Below are positions 32,950 through 42,897 of a stretch of DNA of 64,000 bases, piece by piece. The number at the start of each line of letters is the position of its first letter. The stretch's first letter is position 1. The stretch is from Cyanophora paradoxa. Lineage: Eukaryota > Glaucocystophyceae > Cyanophorales > Cyanophoraceae. Location of the stretch: contig QPMI01000589.1 of the NCBI GenBank assembly GCA_004431415.1, forward strand, positions 49,973-113,972, given 5' to 3'. Both the position numbers and the translations under genes were made by a program. The notes under the pieces were generated by a model, which made no database searches, was not told the origin of the DNA, and saw only the letters and a list, made by a program, of their open reading frames with translations.

Positions 32950-35403
32950 ATGCATATCGCCGAGGAGAGAATGAAGCGCGATGGCAAGGGGGCCTCGAGC
33001 TCGAGCAACGACGACGACGAGCCCGGCGCGGCGGATTTGAGACGCGGGCGCTCGCGACTGTCAGCTTCAATCGATGCAGCGGTGCGGAAGTCAGCTGCGC
33101 TGGATCCTGTGCCGGCTGGCGGTCATGATTGAGCGCGCAGGAGGAGGCGGCCGACGCATCCTCGCCAATTGCAATGCTCCCCGACGAGCTGCTCATGCAG
33201 ATTCTGCGGCTCGTGGCCCGCGAGGTCGGCACGCGCCCGGCTGCGGGCTGCGCGGCCTGACTCCCCCGGCAGCTGCCTTCGGACGAGGAACCGTACGGCC
33301 AATGCCGGTGCCGGTGGCCCGCGGCGCTATGCAGCGTGAACGAGCTCCGCGCCGTCTGCAAGCGGTTCAAGTCGGCGATGGACGCGGCGGGCGGGCCGCT
33401 CGCGCTCTTCGAGTCCGCGTGGTGGGGCCCTGGGGTCGAGCGCTGGCTGGCGGGATGCCCCGGCGGCGTCCACGCGTTTCTCGCGGACCAAGCGCCACGC
33501 CTCACCGGCCTGCGCGACGTGGCGGTCGGCGGCGGTGGTCAGTACAGCGCCCGCTTCCTGGCGGCCATCCCGAGCGCATGCTGGCCCTCCCTTTCGACTC
33601 TGCGCATCCCTTGCGGCTTCACGGGCGAGCTCGATCTCCGGGCCTGCTCCGACGCCCTCGCCGCCGTCCCGACCGCCAAGCTGAGCCTCCGCTCCTTCGA
33701 GGCGCGCCGCGCCCGCCGCTGCTGCGCCAGCGCCGCCCGCGCCGCCTCATCACAATCTCGCGCAGGTGAATGTCGGTCGAATGCTGCATTATGACGAGGA
33801 GGCCTCGGCTCTGCTCGGAACGATCGTCCGCCGCTGCGCCCCGTCGCTTCGCAGCCTCAATCTGACGGGTATCGTCTTGGACGGTAACCCCTTCCCCCAC
33901 CCTTGAACACCCCCACCCGCCGCTCTGATGGGCGCGCAGGCCGCTGGGAGGACCTGTTCCCCGTCGCGGGCCTGCGCGAGCTTGGCCTCGGCCTCCCGCC
34001 CCGCCCCGTCGCCCTCGGCGGCCTGGAGCGGAGCGGGGCGGCGGCCACCCTCGAGACCCTCGTCATCCAAGCCGGCGACCCGCTCTCGGGGCCGGGGGGG
34101 CGGGACTCGGCCGTCGCCCTCGCCGCCCTCCCCGCCCTCTCCAGCTTCATCAACGACACCTCGCACGCCGGGATTGTGCACTTAGGCTGGGGTTCCGAAT
34201 GGGCCGTGCTCCCCCCGCTCACCCCCGGCTCCTTCCCATCCCTGCGCTCCCTCACCCTCCGCGGCCCCTCCACGCGCTCCGACTGGTGGGCCGCCGCCCT
34301 CGCCTCCCCCGCGGGGGCCCGCCTCGAGAGCGTGCGCCTCGCCCCTGGCTGAGCCGCTGCTTTCCCGCGCCACCCACACGCGCCCGCGCAGCTCTCGCTG
34401 GAGAAGGTGAACGGCGCGGGGCGCCTGGTGGAGTCGCTGCAGGCCTCTGGGCGGCCCCACGCCCTCCACACGCTCCGCCTATCGGGGTGCCCCCTGCCGA
34501 GGGCGGACGCCGCTCGCCTCCTCGGCTTCGCGGCCGGCCTCCCCGCCCTCCACACCTTCACCCTCTTCCTAACCAACCGCAAAGAGGTACCGCCTTTACC
34601 GCACCCCCGCACGCCTCTCAGATCCGCCCACTGAAATGGATGCGGGGTCGGCAGGACGCGGACGGGTGTGGCCCCGCACCCGATCCCCCGGGCCCGCTCG
34701 CCTCGCTCTAAGCTCCCCCGCCGCAGCGTTGTGCAGCTCCCCCCGGCCCCCGAGGGCTCCTTCCCCGCCCTCCGCCACCTCTCCCTGAGCGCCCCCTCCA
34801 CGCCCTGCGGCTGGTGGGCCGCCGCCCTCGCATCCGGTTCCGGCGCCCGCCTCGAAAGCGTGCGTGCCTGCCTATGCCCCCTGCCCCCCTCCCCTCCTCC
34901 CCTCCAACTCCCCCCGCAGCTCAAGCTGGGGAATGTTGCGGAGGCGTGGCGCGCGCTGGCGGCGCTGCAGGCCCCGGGCCCGCCCCTCGCCCTGCACAGG
35001 CTCTCCCTCTCCTGGTGCCGCTTGGGCTCGGAGGAGGCCCCGCGCCTCGCCGGCCTCCTCGCCGCCTGCCCCGCCCTCAAGCGCTTCTTTGTGCGGGGCT
35101 GCGACGAGGTGCCGCCCTGCTCCCCCGCCCCGCCCCGTCGTCCGACCCCTCCACTGACGCGGCGCGACGCCCGCGCGCCGGCGAGCAGCTCGAAAAGTGC
35201 GCGTCCCGTCCCCCGTCCCCGCGTCCCGCAACCCCTTCCCCGCCTCCGCCCGACCTGAGCGCGGCGGCGGCAGGTTCCTGGCGGGCGGGGGCGACGCGGA
35301 GGCGGCGGGGCCGCGCCTGCTGCGGGAGCTCGAGGCGCGCGGGGTGGACGTGGACGTAGAGGGACGCAAGACACACACGGATCCCCCAAGCCCGATTTGC
35401 TAA
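32950..35403 (+). CDS. F-box/LRR protein G1 (family 2), multi-exon
   Basis: Exon 1 starts at the ATG at 32950 or 32971 and ends at 33081 (LSASIDAA). A 59-base intron leads to exon 2 at 33141 with the F-box SSPIAMLPDELLMQILRLVA. A further intron (about 33,223-33,271) removes the TGA at 33,258; the next exon reads VNELRAVCKRFKSAM and VERWLAGCPGGVHAFLAD. LRR-like exons follow, each about one repeat pair long: ASALLGTIVRRCAPSLRSLN, FPSLRSLTLRGPSTRSDWWA, AGRLVESLQASGRPHALHTL, FPALRHLSLSAPSTPCGWWA and EEAPRLAGLLAACPALKRFF. The last ends GDAEAAGPRLLRELEARGVD before the stop at 35403. G2 (36,522-39,019) is a tandem paralogue with the same exon plan. Role: probable SCF substrate adaptor. Confidence 0.75.
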
Positions 35404-35949
35404 ATTCACACCAAGGAATATTAAACGGGTACCCGCTTCGCTGCCCATGAGATCGGGCCCCGGCGGGGGCGGAAGATGGCGGGGGAGGGGGCCGGGAGGG
35501 CGGGAGGGGGGAGGGGGGGCGAGTCTTCCAGCGGCCGTGTAAAGCTTCCTATCGTTCTTCGGTCAGGGAATCGATCCGCGCTCTTCTATATATATCCCGG
35601 CCCGGGCTTCGGAACGGAGACGGGCGGGCAGAGGGCGGCTCCTCAGGGCCTCAGCGCGCGAACATGGCGAACGGCTGCACGCGTACGGGGCGACCGGTTC
35701 CGTTCGGGTAGAGGGGGGTACAGGCGCATTGCGGCGCGGGGCGGGCGGGGCGGGGGCGCACGGAGGGCTCCGCGACCGGCGGGGGCGCGCCCCCGCGCAG
35801 GTGGCCATGCATATGGACGAGGATGGCCGCGTCCCGGGCGCGCTGCTCCGGGGGCGCCTGCGAGCCATGGCTCAGCCCGCAGGGCCCGGGAGGGGCGGGG
35901 GTACGGGGGCGCGGGGGCAGGCCTGGCGGACGGGGGCGGGGACCGGAGG
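35404..35949. other. Intergenic between G1 and an LRR remnant
   Basis: GC-rich except for a TATA-like word (TCTATATATATCCCGG at about 35,584-35,599). The block GGGCGAGTCTTCC at about 35,516-35,528 is also found upstream of G1 at about 32,555-32,566, so the 5' flank was duplicated with the gene. No complete gene is seen. Confidence 0.4.
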
Positions 35950-36339
35950 GAGGAGAATGGGTTGTCGACGAAGTTGACGTCCCCGAGGCGGAGGGGCGCG
36001 GCGGCGAGGCCGGGAGCGCCTCAGGGCCTCGAGGCGGCTGCAGTGGACGAGGAGGGCGCGCAGGCGCAGGCGCGGGCCGGGAGGGCGCCGAGGCCCTAGC
36101 TATATAGGGCCGCCGGGAGCCGCTCGAAGGCGTTGCTCGAGCTCGAAGCAGCGAACCAGAGCCACGTGCACTCGAGGCGCGGAGCTCGAGCTCGTCGGGG
36201 AGCGCGCGAGGCGGTTAACGTTGCTGGAGAGGTCGAGCGCCGGCGCCGCGAGGTTCACGAGCCGCGCCAGCTGCGCCCCCGTCACCTCCGCCAGCCCGTT
36301 CCCCAGCGGGTTCAGCACGCGCACGCTCTCCGCGTCCAC
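35950..36339 (-). pseudogene. LRR gene remnant
   Basis: On the minus strand, VRVLNPLGNGLAEVTGAQLA followed by LARLVNLAAPALDLSSNV (36,200-36,330) and, in a shifted frame, LRLGDVNFVDNPFSS (about 35,955-36,000) have LRR spacing. No start, F-box or continuous frame can be assembled around them. Most likely a decayed copy of an LRR gene caught between the tandem G1 and G2. Confidence 0.4.
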
Positions 36340-36521
36340 CGTATCGATCTCCGCGGTCGGCCAGGCGAGCAGCTAGCTATAGCGCTAGCGCTTCGAATTC
36401 TATAGAACGCCAGTACCCCGGCACCCATGATCATTCGCATGATCACCCATCGGATCGACGCTGACGCGTGCGGGAGCCGACTCAGCCGAGGCGCCATCGC
36501 GCATAAATCGCCGAGTACAGC

Positions 36522-39019
36522 ATGAATTCGAAGAACAAGCGCGTCTTCACCAACGACAACGACGACCCCGCGGCCGGCGCCGGCGCGGCGGATTTGAGAC
36601 GCGGGCGCTTGCGACCGTCAGCTTCAATCGATGCAGCGGTGCGAAATTCAGCTGCACTGGATAATGTGCCGGGTGGCGGTCATGATTGGGCGCGCAGGAT
36701 GAGGCGGCCGACGCGTCCTCGCCGATTGCAATGCTCCCCGACGAGCTGCTCCTGAAGATCATGCGGATCGTGGCGAAAGAGGTCAGCACTAATCTGGCTG
36801 CCGGCCGCGCGGCCTGCCCTAAGCTGACGTCGACTCTGCTTGGCAGCTCCCTTGGGACCGGGTACCGCCCCAACAACAGCAAGTGGCCCGCGGCGCTACG
36901 CAACGCTAACGAGCTCAGCGCCATCTGCAAGCGGTTCAAGGAGGCGATCGATGCGGCGGGAGGGCCGCTTGCGCTCTTCGAGTCCGTTGGATGGGATGCG
37001 GGCGTCGAGCGCTGGCTGGAGGGGCGCCCCGGCGGCGTCGATGCGTTCCTCGCGGAGCGCGCGCCGCGCCTCACCGGCCTGCGCAACGTGGCATACGAAG
37101 GGTACCCCGAAGTCAAGCACGGGGCCCGCTTCCTGGCGGCCCTCACCTGCTGGCCCTCCCTCGTCTCCCTTCGCCTCATCTCCCTTTCCTCCGACGCCAC
37201 GGGCGAGCTCCGGGCCTGCCTCGACGCCCTCGCCGCCGTCCCGGCCGGCAAGCTGAGCCTCCGCTCCCTCGAGGCCCGCCTTCGCTAGCGCCGCCTGGGC
37301 CGCGCCGCCTGACGAACCCCCACAGGTTCATGCCAACTACAGCTCGCTGTTAGCAGGGGCTAGCAGGGAAGCTTCGGCGCTGCTCGGGGCGATCGTCCGC
37401 CGCTGCGCCTCGTCGCTGCGCAGCCTCAAAATAGAACGAATCGCTTTGGAAGGTAATCCTGTCCCCCGCCCTCGAATACACGCCGCGCTGATGGGCGCGC
37501 AGGCCGCTGGGAGGACCTGCTCCCGGCGCCGGGCCTGCGCGAGCTTCGCCTCGAAATGCTGCCCCAATTCCCGCCCCGCCCGGTCGCCCTCGGCGGCCTG
37601 GAGCGGAGCGGGGCGGCCGCCACCCTCGAGACCCTCGAGCTCAGCGGCGCCGGCGATCCGCTCTCGGGGCCGGAGGGGCCGGATGCGGCTCTCGCCCTCC
37701 CCGCCCTCCCCGCCCTCTCCCGCCTCACCATCGACAGCCCATCCTCGGAACTCAACTCCTTCTCCCTCTTCCTTTCGGAGCCCAACGCGGATTCCGCGCC
37801 CCCCGTGCTCCCGCCGCCCCCGGAAGGCTCCTTCTCCGCTCTGCGAGAGCTCCGCATCGGTTCCTTTGAGGGACCCTCCACGCGCTCCGACTGGTGGGCC
37901 GCCGTCCTCGCCTCCCCCGCGGGGGCCCGCCTCAAGAGCGTGCGCCTTGCCCCTCCCTGAGCTGCCGCTTCCCCTGCGTCGCCCACACAGGCCCCGCAGC
38001 TTTTGCTGTCTTCCGTGAAAGGCGCGGGGCGCCTCGTGGAGTCGCTGCAGGCCTCTGGGCGGCCCCTCGCCCTCCAGTCGCTCGACGTATTCGGCTCTTT
38101 CCTCACGAGGGCGGACGCCGCTCGCGTCCTGGGCTTCGCGGCCGGCCTCCCCGCCCTCCACACCCTGACCTTATACTTTAGCCGCCACGAAGAGGTGCCG
38201 CCTTTACCGCACCCCCGCAAGACTTTCAGACCCGCCCTCTGAAACAAGGCGGGGCCGGCAGGACGCGGACGGGTGTGCCCCCGCCCCCGATCCTCCGGTC
38301 CCGCTCGCGCCGCTCTAATTACAAGGCGCGCCGCAGCGCAGTGGAGCCCTCCCGGGCCCCCGAGGGCTCCTTCCCCGCCCTCCGCCACCTCTCCCTGAGC
38401 GGCCCCTCCACGCCCTGCGGCTGGTGGGCCGCCGCCCTCGCCTCCCCAGCCGGCGCCCGCCTCGAGAGCGTGCGTACCCCCCCCCGCCCCCCCCCCAGTC
38501 CTCGACTCCCCCTGCAGCTCTCGCTGGAAAAGGTTCCGGAGGCATGGAACATCCTAGCGGCCCTGCAGGCCTCGGGCTCGCCCCCCGCCCTGGGTAGACT
38601 CTCCTTTCACGATTGCTACGTAGGGGGAGGGGGTCTCGCCCGCCTCTCGGACGTTCTCGCCGCCTGCCCCGCCCTCCGCTCGCTCTCGTTCATTCGGTGC
38701 CCCTCCGGCGCGGAGGAGGCCCCGCTCTTCGCCGGCCTCCTCGCCGCCTGCCCCGCCCTGCGTGGACTGGTCGTCATGGGCTGCGACGAGGTGCCGCCCG
38801 CCCCCGTTCCGCCTTCCGGCCCCTCCACTGACGCGGCGCGGCGCCCGCGCGCCGGAGAGCAGCTCGAGAAGTGCGCCCCCGCTTCCTCTGACTCCCGCCT
38901 CCGCCCGGCCTGATCGCGGCGGCAGGTTCCTCCGGGGCGGGGGCGATGCGGAGGCGGCGGGGCCGCGCCTGCTGCGGGAGCTCAAAGCGCGCGGGGCAGG
39001 CGTGTACTGCGGCCCGTAG
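36522..39019 (+). CDS. F-box/LRR protein G2 (family 2), multi-exon
   Basis: Tandem paralogue of G1. Exon 1 from the ATG at 36522 (MNSKNKRVFTNDNDD) ends ...SASIDAA, and a ~60-base intron leads to DEAADASSPIAMLPDELLLK, the F-box. NELSAICKRFKEAIDAAGG and VERWLEGRPGGVDAFLAERA follow. Then come LRR exons: SALLGAIVRRCASSLRSLKI, LTIDSPSSELNSFSLF, FSALRELRIGSFEGPSTRSD, GRLVESLQASGRPLALQSLD, FPALRHLSLSGPSTPCGWWA, LGRLSFHDCYVGGGGLARLS and APLFAGLLAACPALRGLVVM. The end is GDAEAAGPRLLRELKARGAG, stop at 39019. Unlike G1, the stretch equivalent to the second G1 intron is open here. If spliced like G1 the frame would shift, so the splice pattern has diverged. Confidence 0.75.
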
Positions 39020-40017
39020 TACTGCGGCGCGCGTGTACTGCTAAGTGAGCTCGATCGCGAGCTATAGCTGGCTACAGCTGCAGTCACAGCTACAGCTAGA
39101 GCTGGTCGACGCAGCCGACGTCGGGAGCGGATTAGGAAGAGTGAATCGTGGTAGGAGTAATCGTGTCACGATCAGTTCTTCATGACCATGCCAGTTCTTA
39201 GTCTGAGCGGGGCGTGCGGGCGGATCCGGACTCCGGAGGGCCCGGGACAGCTGCAGGCAGTGTTTCGAAATTTATTAATTAGCTGTAGACTCTGAGCTTG
39301 ATCTCGAAAGGGCTACAGGTGAATTCCACTTGTTAACTCGAGCTCTAGAGCTTCGAATTCGCCGCGCCACTCTAGATCTATATGATCTATAGCTACAGCT
39401 AGCTGGAGCTTGGGCCCCATGGCCAGCTGCAGGGCACCATGGCCACCTCGTCGTGGTACTAAGGGCCGGGGCCGCCGCCGGGCCGGGGGCGCTGGAAATT
39501 TCGCGATCGATGGAATGTACAACGCATTGATATCGATTCACCGTGTCACTGATTCAATACGTGTATACTAAGTTACATTATTCGAAGCTATATAGCTATA
39601 TTATGATTATGCAACAGAAACGAAGGACAGCGTTATGATTAGCTGCACTTGTACATGCGATCGCAAATTCAACTCGAAGCCTAGCTATATATGTGGGCTC
39701 TTGCCAAGGGTCGAGCTCTCGAGCTTGCCCCTTCGCTGTCAATGCATTGTTAACCCTCGGAGGTTGATGAGTCACGCGTTGCGGAGGTTGCATTGTTATA
39801 TTGCATTCGGGGAGGCAGGGGGACTAACACGTCCAATGTACCCCCCGGGGGCCTCCCGGCCTCTAACTAGGCTCGGACTCTAACTGAATGCTGTACCCCC
39901 TGCGGTTACTGCCCGAGCCTAGCGAACTTGCGTAACTCGGCCTCGCCCTGTACCCAGTGACTGGTGTCGTCCATCCATTCGCGTACCTCCCTCTGACGCT
40001 TGAGTGACTCACGCTGC
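39020..40017. other. Intergenic, probable host-virus boundary region
   Basis: A long stretch without genes, much lower in GC than the host genes, rich in AGCT/CTAG/TATA words (for example AGCTATAGCTGGCTACAGCT at about 39,059-39,078). The last host gene ends at 39,019 and the first compact viral-type gene ends at 40,018, so the left end of the integrated element should lie here. I cannot see a terminal repeat or target duplication, since the right end is outside the window. Confidence 0.5.
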
Positions 40018-40656
40018 TCAGGTGAGGGGAGGGGGGCCGTAGAGGAGGGGCCGCGGCGGGGGTACCATGCCAAAGTTTGCCCACTCGGGGGGTATACCGA
40101 ATTCACCGTGATCGATTCTCTGAGGCGTGAAGTACTGGCCGTCGCTCAGCGCCAGGTGGTAGAAGGCGTTTCGCAGTCGTCTGAGGAAGCGGGGCTGCAC
40201 AGTCTGCGGGTCAAGGCTCTCGAAGCGCCACGGTGCCACAAAGTCAATGATACGCTCCTGCACCCGCGCGGGCAGAGCGAGGATCTGGCTCTTGCGGTTC
40301 GCAAAGGCCATCCACAGTGCTTGTAGGTCCGCCCAATCGCCGTTCAGATCCCTGCGTTCTCGCCTGCCATGATTGCGTGGATTGATCGTCATACCCATGA
40401 AACGTGCTGCGCCGATGGTGTTTTGATCTGGAAACTCTTGATCGTCGTTAAACTTATCTCGTATCCAGCGCACGAGGTACAGCACGCGTTCCATAAAGTT
40501 CTCCCCGGGCGATCCGCTCCCCGAATCGGGGCCCATCGCCCATCGCCGCCGGTGCAGATCGGATTGTGCGTCGTCCAAGTCCACGGTCCGCTGTAGGATC
40601 TCACCGATGATGGGGCCGTTGTTGTACAGCACGTCGGACTCGCGTGTCCGCGCCAT
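40018..40656 (-). CDS. F-box-like viral protein, copy 1 of a tandem pair
   Basis: 212 residues from the ATG at 40656, chosen because GATATTCTCAGCG, a variant of the viral box, lies 10-25 bases upstream. The frame is open further up but without a box. Central features are RVLYLVRWIRDKFNDDQEFP, then DWADLQALWMAFANRKSQI and ALPARVQERIIDFVAPWRF, the latter with the LP...(I/L)..F(V/L) look of an F-box first helix. The C-terminus is Pro-rich (MVPPPRPLLYGPPPLT). The neighbour 40,776-41,392 aligns along its whole length. A third protein (59,747-60,085) shares the LP..I...I..WV core. Viral F-box proteins redirect host ubiquitin ligases in other viruses; that function here is inference. Confidence 0.6.
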   Translation of the reverse strand: MARTRESDVLYNNGPIIGEILQRTVDLDDAQSDLHRRRWAMGPDSGSGSPGENFMERVLYLVRWIRDKFNDDQEFPDQNTIGAARFMGMTINPRNHGRRERRDLNGDWADLQALWMAFANRKSQILALPARVQERIIDFVAPWRFESLDPQTVQPRFLRRLRNAFYHLALSDGQYFTPQRIDHGEFGIPPEWANFGMVPPPRPLLYGPPPLT

Positions 40657-40775
40657 GCTCGCGGCTCGCTGAGAATATCTACCCGTACCCCCTATCACGT
40701 CCACCTCCACGTCAGGCGATTGTTCTCGAAAACGGGGTACGCCTCCTCCTCTGGGGTATAGTGCCGACCTTTGCC

Positions 40776-41392
40776 TCACCCGGCAGACGGTTTCGATCGT
40801 CCTGCAGCCAGTCGCGCAGTCGCTTGCGCTCGTTGATGGGGGCCTCGAGTCAAAGGGGGATACGTAGGCGGGGGCGGGGGTGGGGCGGGCGGAAGCTCTT
40901 GCCAGCTCCGGGGTACGAGCTCGCGTGGAATCTCGAGCTCTGTGTACCGTGAGCCGTCGTACTGTCGGACACCGCCTTCGCCTGTACGCATGTACCACTG
41001 TATCTCATTTCGAAGCCCATTGATCACATCGCCTTCGCGCCCGTCTCTACCTGCGAGTAAGAAGTTCATGATCTTCAATCTGGCCTCGTTCGGCAGACGG
41101 GCCACGCGGCTTCTAGGCGACATCAGCGCCACGTACAGGGACGTAAGCACACTGCTGAAGTCCCAGTTCCGATCATAGGATGGGGGGCGAGCCTCACGGT
41201 ATCCGCAGCCCTGGGCTGCAACAGGGGCTAGCCCCTCAGCGGAAAGGACGACGTTCCTATCCGATTTCGCATCCCCTCCTTGAACTTATCTCGTATCCAA
41301 TGGGCCAGGCCCCTAACGCGAGTCAGGAACTCTTCGGGGCTCGAATCTTCGTCCATCTGCGGGACCGGGCTCGAATCTTCGTCATCCGACAT
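40776..41392 (-). CDS. F-box-like viral protein, copy 2, one frameshift
   Basis: Starts at the ATG at 41392 (MSDDEDSSPVPQMDEDSSPE) under the bidirectional box shared with the YqaJ gene. Residues LTRVRGLAHWIRDKFKEG align with the WIRDKF block of copy 1. The frame closes at 41,228. A single-base shift near 41,245, in the CCTTTCCG stretch, continues into RNWDFSSVLTSLYVALMSPR and ARLPNEARLKIMNFLLAG, which align with DWADLQALWMAFANRKSQI and ALPARVQERIIDFV of copy 1. The end (PPAPPPPPPTYPPLT) also matches. The break is therefore recent or an assembly error. The C-terminal end may instead use another frame down to about 40,712. Confidence 0.5.
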
Positions 41393-41444
41393 TTGCAATT
41401 GCACACAACGAGAAATTCTAAACGCTACTGCGAGGCTACGAGCT
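41393..41444. promoter_or_regulatory. Bidirectional viral promoter with palindromic AGAAATTCT box
   Basis: Only 52 bases separate divergent start codons (41392 minus, 41445 plus). In the middle, GAGAAATTCTAAA reads as AATTTCTC in one direction and AAATTCTAAA in the other, so one box can serve both genes. Confidence 0.6.
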
Positions 41445-42113
41445 ATGGACCTACAACAGGGGAGCGCGGCGTGGCACGCTGCGCGCCGCGAAAAGCTAAC
41501 CGCCTCGAACTTTGCCGCCGCGTGCGGCATAAACCCCTGGAAATCCAGGGCCCGCCTGTGGGCGGAGCTAAGCGGGATAGCGGAGGAAAACAACTTTGAC
41601 AACCCTGCCCTAACCTATGGGCATGACTATGAGCCCCTCGCGGTCTCTATCTACAAGGCACTGAACGATAACGTGGACATTCAACATACTGGACTGCACG
41701 AACACAAAGAAATGCCGTTCCTCGCCGGGAGCCCCGACGGACTTATAGGAAATGATAGGATTTTAGAGGTGAAATGCCCTTACAAGGGCGAACTTTATGA
41801 TAGAGTTCCTACCTATTATATGCCTCAACTGCAAGGACTTCTGGACATCACGGGCCGCGAGTGGGCCGAACTTTTTTGCTTCACTCCTCTGCGCGTGCAA
41901 ACGTGGTACGTCAGGCGCGACGAGAGGTACATCGAGCTCATGAGGAAGTGCTTACATCTATTTTGGATGCACGTCAAGGAGGGCACGCCGCCCGAGCCCT
42001 ACAGCGATCGAATGAAGTTAGAGAACCTCAGCGAGGAGCAGGCGGCGCTGCGCGAGTTTAAGTCGTACGCCCTCCTCTCAGAGTCTAGGCAGACTACTTC
42101 TGTCCCAGGCTAG
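41445..42113 (+). CDS. YqaJ-type recombination nuclease
   Basis: 222 residues from the ATG at 41445, about 40 bases after the viral box. The YqaJ pattern is clear: GSAAWHAARREKLTASNFA at the N-terminus, then GHDYEPLAVSIYKAL, AGSPDGLIGNDRILEVKCPY (the metal-binding SPDG...ILEVKCP core) and YYMPQLQGLLDITGREWAEL. These PD-(D/E)XK exonucleases, related to lambda Exo, process DNA ends for single-strand-annealing recombination. Giant viruses often carry one beside replication genes. The last residues (TTSVPG) and the stop are supplied by a copy of the 50-bp palindromic repeat (42,101-42,154), so the C-terminus was probably changed when the repeat inserted. Confidence 0.9.
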   Translation: MDLQQGSAAWHAARREKLTASNFAAACGINPWKSRARLWAELSGIAEENNFDNPALTYGHDYEPLAVSIYKALNDNVDIQHTGLHEHKEMPFLAGSPDGLIGNDRILEVKCPYKGELYDRVPTYYMPQLQGLLDITGREWAELFCFTPLRVQTWYVRRDERYIELMRKCLHLFWMHVKEGTPPEPYSDRMKLENLSEEQAALREFKSYALLSESRQTTSVPG

Positions 42114-42154
42114 GTCTTTGGAATCTTAATATAAATTTTCCGGGACCCGGGACA
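42101..42154. repeat. 50-bp palindromic repeat, copy 1 (with insertion)
   Basis: Imperfect palindrome beginning TGTCCCAGG and ending CCCGGGACA around an AT-rich centre (CTTAATATAAATTTTCC). This copy carries an extra GCTA after TGTCCCAG and overlaps the 3' end of the YqaJ gene. Confidence 0.85.
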
Positions 42155-42252
42155 GGCCTTGTCGGACATGGCAATGTCAGAACCTTCCCGATCATCTAGA
42201 TCTATAATGATTCTAGGGAGGGTCCAGACACATCTCTTGTGCGGACCACTTC

Positions 42253-42302
42253 TGTCCCAGGTCTTTGGAATCTTAATATAAATTTTCCAGGGACCCGGGA
42301 CA
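42253..42302. repeat. 50-bp palindromic repeat, copy 2
   Basis: Full-length copy, TGTCCCAGGTC...GACCCGGGACA, with the TTAATATAAATT centre. It appears identical to the copy at 46,031-46,080. Confidence 0.85.
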
Positions 42303-42433
42303 GGCCTCGTCGAACAAACCTCTTCATGGGCCAAGATTTCGTGCATGCATCGGCCGCAGCTCATGCGAAAAATCATGTCTGATCCGATCCTGATCATGAC
42401 GTCCTGCAAATTGAAGAATCGTCTGACCGGGAG

Positions 42434-42483
42434 TGTCCCGGGTCCCTGGAAATTTTATATTAAGATTCCAGAGACCCGGGACA
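42434..42483. repeat. 50-bp palindromic repeat, copy 3 (opposite orientation)
   Basis: Same unit read in reverse: TGTCCCGGGTCCCTGGAA, centre TTTATATTAAGATT, ending GACCCGGGACA. Confidence 0.85.
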
Positions 42484-42571
42484 GATCTACCTAGAGGGAA
42501 CATCCAAAATGCTGTACCCTCCCACCCCGTGATCTTTCGAATTCAATCTGATGGGCCGACCTGAGTGACGG

Positions 42572-42619
42572 TGTCCTGGTCCCGGAAAGTTTATATTAAG
42601 ATTCCAAGGACCTGGGACA
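42572..42619. repeat. 50-bp palindromic repeat, copy 4 (diverged)
   Basis: TGTCCTGGTCCC...GGACCTGGGACA with centre GTTTATATTAAGATT; two bases shorter and more diverged than the other copies. Confidence 0.8.
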
Positions 42620-42897
42620 AGAGCAATGCATTTTCGCACGACGTTGACATAGCCTGATCACGAGAGAAAAATGTACCCCGATCTATCAAATCCGCCGATG
42701 GAGCAGCGAGTAGCAGTCGCAGAACAGATCTTTCACCTCCAAGTAATCCGGCCCCACGCCAGCCCAGCGCTGCCTTGCTTGGCGCTCTGCAACATCTTCG
42801 AGAGTGTCTTCCTTGACCCACGTGATGCACTTGCGCTTGCGAGAGCCGGCGCCCTCCTGCCCTTCTCGGGTCCGTTTTTCCCCGGACCGGGCCCGTC

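Larger units (their letters stand above)
42114..42897. other. Convergent intergenic region holding four palindromes
   Basis: Nearly 800 bases between the convergent ends of the YqaJ and helicase genes, in an otherwise compact element. It has no convincing gene but holds three complete palindromic repeats and most of a fourth. As hairpins they could end transcription from both sides; origin or recombination function is equally possible. Confidence 0.6.
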
